Below, in pieces: positions 51,605 to 60,970 of a stretch of DNA of 64,000 nucleotides. The stretch comes from Diplonema papillatum (Eukaryota; Euglenozoa; Diplonemea; Diplonemida; Diplonemidae), in contig JAPJBO010000210.1 in assembly GCA_030068145.1 (NCBI GenBank), forward strand, positions 62,001 to 126,000, written 5' to 3'. Under the pieces are notes generated by a model that did no database searches, was not told the origin of the DNA, and worked only from the letters and a program-made list of their open reading frames with translations. Every line of letters begins with the position of its first letter. Within the stretch, counting starts at the first letter, position 1. The translations under genes and the position numbers were made by a program.

Positions 51605-52545
51605 AATCCGGGCCGAGTAAGGCCGGCTTGTCGGGTGCCTTTTCCAAAATAAAACCCCACGGTAGCGTCCGGGCTTACGCTGCTCTTTTGTCTTGGAGCT
51701 AAATATGTGTACGAAAAGAAAATAAGAAAATTAACGTGCTGAAATCAGTACGTTCATCATCTGAACGTAAGGCCTGGGTAGCGCGGGGTTCTCTTTTGTT
51801 ATTCGAGCAGCCGGACTCGCCGTCGCCACAATCTCGGCCCAGTATCCGGCTGACAATGCCTTCCCGGGCCCGTCTGTGGTGGTGTTCACTCCTTGTTACC
51901 CGGTGGAGCTCAAAAATTTTAGTCTATTGTTTGTGCGCCCCAGCGGAGCTCACCTGCTTTGGTAAGATTCCTGTAGTACGCTGCCCACTACTAGCTCCTT
52001 GTTACCCGGTGGGATCCAGCCTCAAAAATTTGTCTATTATTTGTGCGCCCCAGCGGAACTCACCTTCTTTGGTAAGATTCCTGTAGTACGCTGCCCACTT
52101 CTAATTTTTAGTGCCAACAATAAAAATCCGGGCCGAGTAAGGCCGGCTTGTCCGGTGCCGTTTCCAAAGCAAAACCCCACGGTAGCGCGGGGTTCTCTTT
52201 TGTTATTCGAGCAGCCTGACTCGCCGTCGCCAGAATCTCGGCCCAGTGTTCGGCTGACAATGCCGGGCCCGTCTGTGGTGGTGTTCACTCCTTGGTGGAG
52301 CTCAAAAATTTTAGTCTATTGTTTGTGCGCCCCAGCGGAACTCACCTGCTTTGGTAAGATTCCTGTAGTACCTGCCCACTTCTAGTTTTTAGTGCCAACA
52401 ATAAAATCCGGGCCGAGTAAGGCCGGCTTGTCCGGTGCCGTTTCCAAAACAAAACCCCACGGTAGCGCGGGGTTCTCTTTTGTTATTCGAGCAGCCTGAC
52501 TCGCCGCCGCCAGAATCTCGGCCCAGTGTTCGGCTGACAATGCCT
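51605..52545 (+). repeat. tandem array of about 280-360-bp units
   Basis: Each unit contains CCGGGCCGAGTAAGGCCGGC, CCCCACGGTAGCGCGGGGTT, TTATTCGAGCAGCC, TCGGCCCAGT and GCCCCAGCGGAACTCACCTG + CTTTGGTAAG. Starts are near 51610 (partial), 51780, 52128 and 52408. The TTGGTAAG and TTCTAATTTTTAG parts look like splice sites, so the units may derive from exon/intron DNA. Confidence 0.8.
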
Positions 52546-52649
52546 ACCCCCCCCTCCTTATCCCTCAAAACCAGCACCAAGAAGAACGATCCCCTCATCC
52601 TCTGCCTGTGCTCTGGTAGCACGGGTAGTCCTGGCTGTGACGGGCCAGC

Positions 52650-52837
52650 AACAATATTCCAATGTCGAAGGAGGTAAATGTGCTGTAGCCCACACGAAAC
52701 CCCACGAAACACAGGTAAATCTGGGTTTCGTGGCGGGCGCAAGCGTTCAAAAAAGACCCGCTTTGTAGTGCGTTGTGTTGTTTTCTCCCCCCTCTAGCTT
52801 CCGTCGAAATGAGCACAGGCAGTCCCTCGAGTATTTT
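52650..52837 (+). repeat. MITE-like repeat A, 5' truncated
   Basis: AGCAACAATATTCC, AAGGAGGTAAATGTGCTGTA through CAGTCCCTCGAGTATTTT; a short tandem duplication CACGAAACCC is inside. Confidence 0.8.
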
Positions 52838-53247
52838 ATGCAGCCACAGCATTGTGACAGTAGGCAGCCGGCGGCGCTTCGCATTTTCGTGACAGACTAG
52901 TCAGTTACGTCTTCGCTCCAAAGAATGCAGCATCGTCGTGCCCGCCCTCCCTGCTCTCCCGAACTGTGATCCGTCGGTCAGAATTGGGCACTTCGGTCTG
53001 CAACACGGGTTTGCGAAGTGCGAAGCGACAGGCGTCGCCAGTGACGACAAAGCGTCTCCCGAGAGGGAGAGTTTCGAGGAGTGGCTCTTCTGCTGCTCTG
53101 GCTGCGGGTGGGGATGACACGCACCCCGCTAGTTATGGAACTGGCAAGGGATTTCATGTGATATGCTGACAGTAGGTGGCCGGACATGTGACCAGGCTTT
53201 TTCAGTCGTGTTAGTTCTAACATCGAAGATCTTAAAACTCCGATTTT
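52838..53247. other. gene-free stretch
   Basis: The stretch 52905-53170 is GC-rich and open on several frames but shows no known domain. Confidence 0.35.
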
Positions 53248-53745
53248 TTACATAAGCGCCAGCTTGAAAGGAAATGCTCGACGATGCTGCCCGACAAAGA
53301 ACAGAAGGGATCCCAAGTGCTGTAACTACCGAACCACGTGTTGAACGGACGTGAGGTCATGCGGGTCTACCCCTACACGACAAATCACACAAACACAACA
53401 GGTCAAAGTCCTGAGTGAGAAAACAACACACGGTGGTGTACAGTGCTCCCGCTAACGAAAAAGTGCGAGGAATTTCTCAAAAAAAAAGAGGCTCGAAAAA
53501 AGAGGGTGAGGAATTCCTCATGAGGAATTCCTCACCTTTTTCCCGTTGGTGGTATTGTATAGCCAAAGCACGCATCACGGTCTACTCTCTGCTGGGCATG
53601 GTGGGCTGGCGGGCAGAAGTCTGGGGCTGCCACAGGGGCTGGAGCGCAAAAAAAAAAGAAAAGCCCAAAAGCAGGTTTTTGAATTCCTCACCAAAAGTGA
53701 GGTTAGCGGGAGCACTGGTGGTGTAAGCGAAGAACAAATATGATC
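53248..53745 (+). repeat. MITE-like repeat B interrupted by a hAT-type element
   Basis: The left part is TTACATAAGCGCCAGCTTGA to CACACGGTGGTGTA. The right part resumes GTGGTGTAAGCGAAGAACAA at 53718. The intact arrangement is seen at 42918-42938. Confidence 0.9.
53441..53717. mobile_element. 277-bp non-autonomous hAT-type element
   Basis: Perfect 16-bp terminal inverted repeats CAGTGCTCCCGCTAAC (53441-53456) and its reverse complement (53702-53717). The flanks are an 8-bp direct repeat GTGGTGTA (53433-53440 and 53718-53725), the hAT target-duplication length, and the CAGTG start fits hAT ends. Inside are a 30-bp perfect palindrome (53506-53535, half-arm GTGAGGAATTCCTCA) and further TGAGGAATTC motifs near both ends. 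It carries no transposase. Confidence 0.93.
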
Positions 53746-54031
53746 GTCTGCGACGAGAACAAATGGCTAATAACCCCGTCGCTATCCCGAGAAAACGCCG
53801 TTATATTCCCCCATCGCTTCACACGTGAACATACGCTATGCCTTTTCACATGTTATGCCACGTGTTTCTACAACGAATCAGCCACACGGTGACCCTAAAC
53901 CCCCGGAATTTCAAGCGAACTTTAAAAATCTAAAGCTATTGGGTAGTGTACGTCCACGCGCGCAAAAGAAAAGGGGACTCACCCGCCAGATCCATCCTGT
54001 AGCTCGACCAGAAACTGGAAAATGAAGGCTC

Positions 54032-54716
54032 GCTTTCCCTTTTTCTTCGCCCTTCTTCTCGCGGTGTGTACCTGTCGAAGAAAAGTAGTTGGAGCACAAA
54101 CTATTCCAACCAGCTGGAGTTGCCAGCACGGTAGTTTGGGTGGTCGGGGCAGCGTGGTCCAGGACGCCGAAACGCCGCATTTGCGGGGTTTTTGTCGTCG
54201 CTCCTGCGGCAGCCCCCGGGGCCGAGACTCTCCGGGTGCCGAAGTGCATCGACGGACGCGTCTAGGCTCCAGAATAGCCGGGTAGGAAGATTCTGCAAGC
54301 TGAAAGAAGAAAGAAGAAAAGAAGGAGAAAAAGGCCGCTCCCGGCCCAGGAACGTGACGGTCAACCACAGCTTGCAAAGCTTGAGTCTTTCCCTTTTTCG
54401 TCGCCCTTCTTCTCGCGGTGTGTACATGTCAAAGAAAAGGAGTTCGAGCACAAACTGTTCCAACCAGCGTGGTCCAGGACGCCGAGACGCCGCATTTGCG
54501 GGGTTTTTGTCGTCGCTCCTGCCTCAGGACAAGTGTGGGGACAAGCCCCGGCCCCCGGGGCCGAGACTTTGCGGGGGGAAGTGCATCTACGGACGCGTCG
54601 GGGCTCTAGAATAGTCGGGTAGGAAAATTCTGCAAGCTGAAAGAAGAAAGAAGAAAAGAAAGAGAAAAAGGCCGCTCCCGGTTCAGGAACGTGACGGTCA
54701 ACCACAGCTTGCAAAG
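54032..54716 (+). repeat. tandem duplication of about 340 bp
   Basis: 54032-54384 and 54385-54716 both run from CCCTTTTTCTTCGCCCTTCT-like sequence through GGACGCCGAAACGCCGCATT and CGGGTAGGAAGATTCTGCAA to GTGACGGTCAACCACAGC. The end of each unit overlaps the edge of repeat D. Confidence 0.8.
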
Positions 54717-54938
54717 CTTGAGTGCGGAGGCAGCACAGTGCTACAACCCCGTCCGCTCTGCCCTGTGGCTGACCGTCTCGACGAGCTTGTGTTCAGCGCG
54801 AGCGCCAAGCCCCAAGGTGCGCCAAGCCTTGATGCTTTAGTTTGGGAAATCGGTAGCCACTTGACCCGTAGGCCCGTGGCTCTGCAGTACCGCCGAAGAC
54901 GTGAAGCTTGGCTCCCGTGTAGCAGGCTTTCCCTGGTA
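54668..54938 (-). repeat. dispersed repeat D, reverse copy
   Basis: Reverse complement of 438-716, from CCGCTCCCGGTTCAGGAACG to GTGTAGCAGGCTTTCCCTGG. Confidence 0.8.
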
Positions 54939-55275
54939 ACTATTCTGTCTGAAAGCTGAAAAAATAAGTACTGCCACTGACCCGTCATATACCGCGGAGC
55001 GCAGTCCTCACTCTTGCCTCAAGAAAAAAGGACTCCAAGCAGAACCTTGACCAGTATTGGACCTCGATGATATTTGCTGATGAGGGGTTGTAGTTTTGAA
55101 CCCCCGGCGTTTTGGTCAGTCGTGGAATCTGCAAATCATGGCACATTATTTTGCATGCTCAGACTGACAGACAGACTGACTGACAGTATACAATACGCAA
55201 CACACAGGATTTGCGGGGGTGAAACAGGAAAGCTTAAAGGGCAGCACGTCAACTTCGGTTGACCGCGGGGGGGAA

Positions 55276-55671
55276 ATGACGGAACCCATTCCGGCGCAGA
55301 ACCCGTACGTGAAGGACGGAGGTGCGGCGGCCCCTGCAGCACCGCAGACGGTGAAGCCCGCCAACCCGTACGCTGGAGATGAGGCTGGTTCGAAGGCGAA
55401 AGAGCCCGCCACCGCCGGAGTTGTGAACCCGTATGGCGGGCAGACAGGAGGCGCCCCGTCGGCTACGGTGGCAGCCGAGCAGCGGAAGGCGATGCTTGGG
55501 AAGCTGGACGAAGTCCTGAGGAAGCACAACGTCACCAAAGCCGAGGCGCAAGACCTCATCCTGCTGCTGGCGTACGACGTCGTCGTCATTTGCGACGACT
55601 CCGGGTCCATGCAGGCGAGCGCCCTCCAGGCCCACATGCGGACTACCAGCCCCCCGGGGCAGGTCATCTGA
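55276..55671 (+). pseudogene. truncated vWA/NPY protein gene (tandem-duplication copy 1)
   Basis: ATG at 55276 opens MTEPIPAQNPYVKDGGAAA, three NPY motifs, a helix, and the start of the vWA domain up to the MIDAS motif (VVVICDDSGSMQASAL). The domain then ends abruptly at a TGA where a second copy of the upstream region begins (55665 onward repeats 55049 onward). It lacks the Thr and second Asp of MIDAS and the CaaX box, so a working protein is not expected. Confidence 0.75.
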
Positions 55672-56068
55672 ACCAGTATCGGACCTCGATGACTCTTTGC
55701 TGATGAGTAGGTGTATAGAAAGTCGCCATCAGCAAAGCATGGCAGGCACATTGCATGGTCAGTACACAATACGCAACACACCAGGATTCGCGGGGGTGAA
55801 AAAGCAAGACTTAAAGGGCAGCACGTCAACTTCGGTTGACCGCGGGGGAAAATGACGGAACCCATTCCGGCGCAGAACCCGTACGTGAAGGACGGAGGGG
55901 GTGCGGCGGCTCCTGCAGAACCGCAGACGGTGAAGCCCGCCAACCCGTACGCTGGAGGCGAGGCTGGTTCGAAGGCGAAAGAGCCCGCCACCGCCGGAGT
56001 TGTGAACCCGTATGGCGGGCAGACAGGGGGCCAGCCTGGAACATTGCTTGGCCCTTGACCCGCGCCTA
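55672..56068 (+). pseudogene. 5' part of a vWA/NPY gene (tandem-duplication copy 2)
   Basis: The upstream block (CAGTATCGGACCTCGATGA, GGGCAGCACGTCAACTTCGG) and the N-terminal coding part (ATG 55852, MTEPIPAQNPYVKDGGG, three NPY motifs) repeat copy 1. After GGQTGG the sequence gains 24 bp with an in-frame TGA (56056), keeps a short match up to TACGGTG (56070), and is then interrupted. The rest of the gene resumes at about 57074. It may be a first exon or a broken gene. Confidence 0.65.
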
Positions 56069-57058
56069 CGGTGAGGATTTTTGGGTTTTTTTCTGGTGGC
56101 CTTACCAGCCTCACTACTATGGGGGGGTCCGGGGGGCTTCGCCCCCCGGCGAACGGTACGGTACACGAGTTTGCTCGAAATGAGGGGTCCGGGGGCCATG
56201 CAACTCGGCGACCCAGGTTCCAGCGGTGAAAATAGCCCTCACTCCCTTCCCATCGGTGGCAATTGTACAGTCAAATTTGACATGTCACGCTCGTGTCACG
56301 CTACTTTAGAGTCGAATTCGACATGTAACGCTCGTCTCACGCTACTTCACGGTCGAATTTGTCAGGTAACACTCGTGTACCGCTAATATATTGTCATCTT
56401 TAGTATGTCACGCTCATGTAACGCTACTGCACAGTCAAATTTGACATGTCACGCTCGTGTCACGCTACTTTGGAGTCGAATTCGACAGGTAACGCTCGTG
56501 TCACGCTACTTTGCGGTCGAATTTGGCTGGTAACGCTCGTGTAACGCTAATATATTGTCATATTTAGAATGTCACGCTCATGTAACGCTACTGCACAGTC
56601 AAATTTGACATGTCACGCTCGTGTCACGCTACTTTAGAGTCGAATTCGACAGGTAACGCTCGTGTCACGCTACTTTGCGGTCGAATTTGGCTGGTAACGC
56701 TCGTGTAACGCTAATATATTGTCATCTTTAGTATGTCACGCTCATGTGTCACACAGCATCGCACGACGTAAACAGGCCAAAATTCGACCATCACGAACCG
56801 CCAAATTCGACCGTCACACAGTGTAAGGCCACCTGTTTGTTGTGTACCGTACCGTGCCCCGGGGGGGCTGCCCCCCGGACCCCCCATGCAAACAGTTTGA
56901 TTTACCGTACCGTTCGGCGGGGGGTGAAGCTCGGGCCCGGAGTCGTGCGGATAGGGCCATGTACTTGCATTTTTACTGAAACCTACCTACCGGTAGAACC
57001 GAACGGCCAAGGTGGTCTGTAGGGAAAAAGTCAGCGAAGAATTTTTTTAAGTGCCGGA
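56069..57058. mobile_element. 1-kb insertion (or intron) inside the vWA gene, with inverted repeats and a minisatellite
   Basis: Long inverted repeats: 56119-56164 (GGGGGGGTCCGGGGGGCTTC then CGAACGGTACGGTAC) matches the reverse complement of 56844-56887 imperfectly. A second, shorter pair (GGGGTCCGGGGGCCATGC; TACCGTACCGTTCGGCGG) lies just inside and outside. Between them, 56261-56750 is a minisatellite of GTCACGCTCGTGTCACGCTA units in a higher-order repeat of about 180 bp. Homology to the truncated vWA copy stops at TACGGTG (left) and resumes at CTGGCAGCCGAGCAG (right). It begins GTGAGG, so it could also be spliced. Confidence 0.65.
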
Positions 57059-57922
57059 ATGACCCAAAAAACGCTGGCAGCCGAGCAGCAGAAGGCGATG
57101 CTTTGGAAGCTGTACGGAGCCCTGCACAAGCACAACGTCACCATAGCCGCGGCGCAAGACCTCATGCTGCTGCTGGAGTACGACGTCGTCGTCATTTGCG
57201 ACGACTCCGGGTCCATGCAGGCGAGCGCCCTCCCGGCCAACATGCGGGCCACCAGCCCCCCCTTGACCCGCTGGGACGAGCTGGAGAGCACCGTAGGGCA
57301 GATTATCGACATCGCGACCTGCCTCGACGACAACGGAATCGACCTCCACTTCCTCAACCGCGAATCGGTCCTCGGCGTTGGCAGAACTTCGGACGCGAGG
57401 TTCCTGCAAGCGTTCAACAGACCGCCGAGCGGCGGGACGCCTCTGTGCACGCGCATGCAGAAAATCGTGGCGGAAACGTCAGGGCCGAAGCCGGTGCTAC
57501 TCATCGTGGCGACCGACGGCGTGCCCAACGAGGGTCCGCAAGGCTTCAAAGAGCTGGTCCTCAACGTGCTTAACCGCCGCATCACGCAGCACGTGTTCAA
57601 GATCCAAGTGATGGTTTGCACGCCGAACGACGACGACGTCTGGTTGAACGACTTGGACGTCGAATGGTTGAACGACTTGGACTCCCTCGACGGGTTCGAC
57701 GTGACAGACGACTACTTCACGGAGAAGGCGGAGGTTGACAAGACGCGGAGGTACCCGCAATTCCGCAAGTCGGACTACATCGTGAAGGCGCTGCTGGGCC
57801 CCGTCTGCCCTCGGTTCGCCTGGCAGGACGAAGGCCGGCGCCCCGAAAGCCCGGGCCACCTGAACGCGCGCAGGTCCGGCCCCCAGCAAGCCAAAAAAGA
57901 CGAGTGCTGCACGCTACTGTAG
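57059..57922 (+). CDS. vWA-domain protein with a CaaX box (lacks the NPY region)
   Basis: A 287-residue open frame from ATG 57059. It aligns throughout with the 49548 gene from the pre-domain helix on (AAEQQKAMLWKLYGALHKHN). MIDAS is complete: D48-x-S50-x-S52 in VICDDSGSM, T127 in GGTPLC, D153 in VATDGVPNEG. A 24-base duplication repeats WLNDLDVE. It ends DECCTLL: CTLL is a CaaX box and the Cys before it could be acylated. The NPY-repeat N-terminus is found about 1 kb upstream (55852), separated by an inverted-repeat-bounded insertion. Either the two are exons of one gene or this is now a shorter gene using its own ATG. Function is inferred as membrane-tethered, metal-dependent binding. Confidence 0.8.
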   Translation: MTQKTLAAEQQKAMLWKLYGALHKHNVTIAAAQDLMLLLEYDVVVICDDSGSMQASALPANMRATSPPLTRWDELESTVGQIIDIATCLDDNGIDLHFLNRESVLGVGRTSDARFLQAFNRPPSGGTPLCTRMQKIVAETSGPKPVLLIVATDGVPNEGPQGFKELVLNVLNRRITQHVFKIQVMVCTPNDDDVWLNDLDVEWLNDLDSLDGFDVTDDYFTEKAEVDKTRRYPQFRKSDYIVKALLGPVCPRFAWQDEGRRPESPGHLNARRSGPQQAKKDECCTLL

Positions 57923-59029
57923 AAGGCGAAACGAGCAGCAATGAAGAGACGAAAGAAAAGCGAAGAAGAAAGGCCGATACGTGTCCGGGAAAGTGACGGT
58001 CAACAACAGGCTTGCAAAGCGCGAGCCGAAGGCAGCGTTGTCCCCATGAGTCCTGGCTGTAGAGCCGCTCACACACACCGGACTCCACCGCAGTCCTGTC
58101 TGCACTCAGGCCGCTGATGATGGTCCGCTTGAAGGACCGGAAAACGGTGCAAGTGTGACCAGTGTGGTGTTGAGCACAAATGCATTCCAAGCACCTTCTT
58201 GCATCCCTCCCTCCCCTTGTGATAGAGACTCAGTCTAAACTTTTGAAAAGACCTGACTGGTACTTAGAGTCGGTCCCTCGGACTCTACGTGACGTCTGCT
58301 CCAGACTCAGTCTACACTTTTGCAAAGACCTGACTGGTACTTAGAGTCGGTCCCTGAGACTCTACGTGGCGTCTGAGTACATTCCACGGGCCTGGAAGGA
58401 CCTCGTGCCAACAGGGGATTTAGAGTAACCGACTCTTTAAAGCAAGGAACAGTCCGAATTACAACCGCCCCCCGCAGCTACTCATGCCACGTTCGTGGCA
58501 CGCAGAGAGATCATGCCGCTTCAGAAGTGATGCGGTGTGTGTGCACGCTAAAACCCTTAACAGATGTTGCTGGGTTAGCCCCTGGATCGCGGTGAAGCTG
58601 GCGGCAGCAGGTTGTCGACACTGCTGACGCAGCGAAGAGAAATACTCACGGGGAAGGGTCGTAGGGAATTTGCTGTGGGTTGATTGCTCACGTAGCACGC
58701 ATAAAAGGGAGGGAAAACTCGTTCAAGAGTCATTCATGAATCAGCCGAATACATGGTAACTGAAACAAACCTGAGCCGGTCCGCCCCTATCTCTTGAACC
58801 TGCATCGAAGTGCCTGCAGCTGTTTATCACAGTGAATCACAGTCTACCACGGTCTATCAGGTCCACCCCTAGTCCGTAGAGCTGCATCGAATTGCCCGGT
58901 GCTGTATTCTTCGGTCTATCACGGTTTTTATCAAGAAGGGATGGACCGGCTCAGTAACTTGCGAAATGGAAGAAAAGGTCTCACCAAAGGTTGGAGAAAC
59001 AACCTGGTGAAGTCACTTTCCAATTCCCC
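57923..59029. other. gene-free stretch
   Basis: 57960-58025 is a fragment of repeat D. 58080-58200 is repeat E. 58227-58372 is a two-copy tandem repeat (GACCTGACTGGTACTTAGAG). 58790-58900 resembles 22495-22620 (TCTATCAGGTCCACCCCTAG). Confidence 0.5.
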
Positions 59030-60220
59030 GGCTATGTGGGATGGAAACGTTGGAAACGTTTCCGTTTCCGTTTCTTTCTTTTTGGCGGTGGATGGAAACG
59101 CCGTTTCTTTTTAAAAGAAACGGCTGGTATGCCACTAGTATACTGGCTGAAGCAGTGGGAAACCATGGACAAGGAGGCTCCGAAAAGAGGGAGGAAAGAA
59201 GCATAAGAGTTGCGACCGCGTGGAGCAGACGCAACCACACGCATCCGGTTGTGATGACCTTCAGGTCTGCAGCTCTTTACACCAATGGCTGTTGTGGCGA
59301 CGATGCTCTGTTATGCGAGGCCGATGGCCAACGCGCTGAAGACGATCGGGAAAGCACATCCGCTTCCAATAATAGACTCTACAGATACGATCGTTCAGCG
59401 CCACAGGCTACAAGACCGGGGTTTTTCGGCGGCGTAAGACAAAGAGGGAGTGCGATCAGCATCAGGAGGTGAGAAGGGCACACGTATGCCGGGGCAATGT
59501 TGAACCCGCCAGAAAAGCGATGGCCACGCAGTAACGTGTGCGTTAAACATCGCTTGCCACAGTGCACCTTGCATACGACGACGGGTGGCAACCGTCACCG
59601 GAAGGGGCGCCATCGGGCGGTGTTGTCGGAGCATAGACAACGACGGCAGGAAGAACCACCAACAATGCAGAAGAGGACGGCAGATTCAAAAAGCCCCACT
59701 CACATGAGAACGTGGGTTGGAAGCAGCAGAAGACGAAGTGGTAGGCACAGAAGAGTGGAATCTGGTGTCAGAAAACATCCACATGTGACGACATTCTGCA
59801 TCATTAGCTTGTGGTTACCTATTTGCTCGTGCCAGATCGCCGACGAAAGAAAGCGGTGAGCACCGGCGACTGCTCTGCACAAACGAGACCGCGACGACAC
59901 ACAAGAAGGGGCCGAGCCAAGTCGAAGAACAGCCCAGGAAGGGCCCTGAAGAGTCAGAGAGCCCGCCAGAAGACGGAGGAAGAGAAGTGCCCGCTGGTAG
60001 ATCAAAAGAAGAAGGTGATCCCGCCCTCTGAAAGGAAAGCCAAAAATTGGCTGGAAACGGACACCCGACAGACACACAGAAGGACCCGCGAAGTGGTATC
60101 CTATAGGACCCCTCAGCATGAGGAGCCTTCCGGCGTTTCTTTCAAAAGAAACGGAAACGTTTCCGTTTCCGTTTCCGTTTCCTTATTTCGAAAAAACTAA
60201 AAGAAACGGCGTTTCCATCC
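59030..60220. repeat. region bounded by inverted GGAAACG/CGTTTCC repeats
   Basis: 59039-59132 has GGATGGAAACGTTGGAAACG, GTTTCCGTTTCCG and ATGGAAACGCCGTTTC. 60130-60220 contains the inverted counterparts, including (GTTTCC)n and GAAACGGCGTTTCCATCC. About 1 kb lies between, with open frames but no known domain. This looks like a foldback or terminal-inverted-repeat element without a recognisable gene. Confidence 0.5.
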
Positions 60221-60229
60221 AACTTAGCC

Positions 60230-60312
60230 CTAGGGGGGAAAATCTTAGTTTCGTGTTCAGGCGCTACTTGCCTCTAAGTGTTTGATGCTAGCATCAAGTC
60301 TTCTTCGCGGAA
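60230..60312 (-). repeat. structured small repeat P, reverse copy
   Basis: Reverse complement of 10539-10620, including TTGATGCTAGCATCAA and CTAAGATTTTCCCC. Confidence 0.65.
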
Positions 60313-60409
60313 TGCAGAGTCTTTTTTTCTTCTTTTTTTTCTTTTTTTCTTTTTTTCCCGTTTTCTGTTTTTTCTGTTCTTTCTCTCGTTATTACTATGT
60401 TTACTTCAC

Positions 60410-60800
60410 AGAAGGACGGTGCCACGGTGCGACTCGGCAGCCCCTGCTAAACGAGCGCCACGTGGGGGGTGAAGTGAACGGATTCATCCCTTCCTTCAGC
60501 ACCAAAAGTCCAGGAATACCGGTATTCCCAGCAATAGAGAGCAAAAGACGCATAAAAGGAGAGAATAGCCGTAAAAGGAACAAAAAGAAAGTTTACCACG
60601 ATTACCATTTCTTTCGTTGTCGACAATTTCTTTTTTCTCCTTTTACTTCTAATTTTAACTTTAATTTTCTTTACCATGGTATTTTTGGACTTTCTGGTGC
60701 CGTAGAGTAGTTCTTCTTTCTCTATGCCGCCCACGTCGATGTTCGTTTAGCAGCGGCTGCCGAATCATGCCGTGGCACCGTCCTTTTGTGCGTCTGCCTT
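60410..60800. repeat. inverted pair of about 70-bp repeats
   Basis: 60410-60475 (GAAGGACGGTGCCACGGTGC, CGGCAGCCCCTGCTAAACGA) is matched in reverse by 60724-60800 at roughly three-quarters identity. Between them is GAATACCGGTATTCCC and A/T-rich DNA. Confidence 0.6.
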
Positions 60801-60970
60801 GCTGAAGAAGTGTGGGAAAGGAGTCCAGGACTCCGTGGTTTGAAACCATGTGCTATGGCTTCACTTCCTCCTCCCTTCGTCCGTTTTTCTTTAAAAAAAG
60901 GGGGTTTACAATTTGGGTTGTGGCTCGTAACCAACCGCCACGGGGCACTACTTCCACTAGGTGAAAGTGT

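Noticed and set aside
55146..56114. Minus-strand 322-codon ORF with PAVAGSFAFEPAS repeats
   Set aside because: Antisense of the duplicated vWA/NPY 5' ends; the repeat pattern is that of the plus-strand coding DNA.
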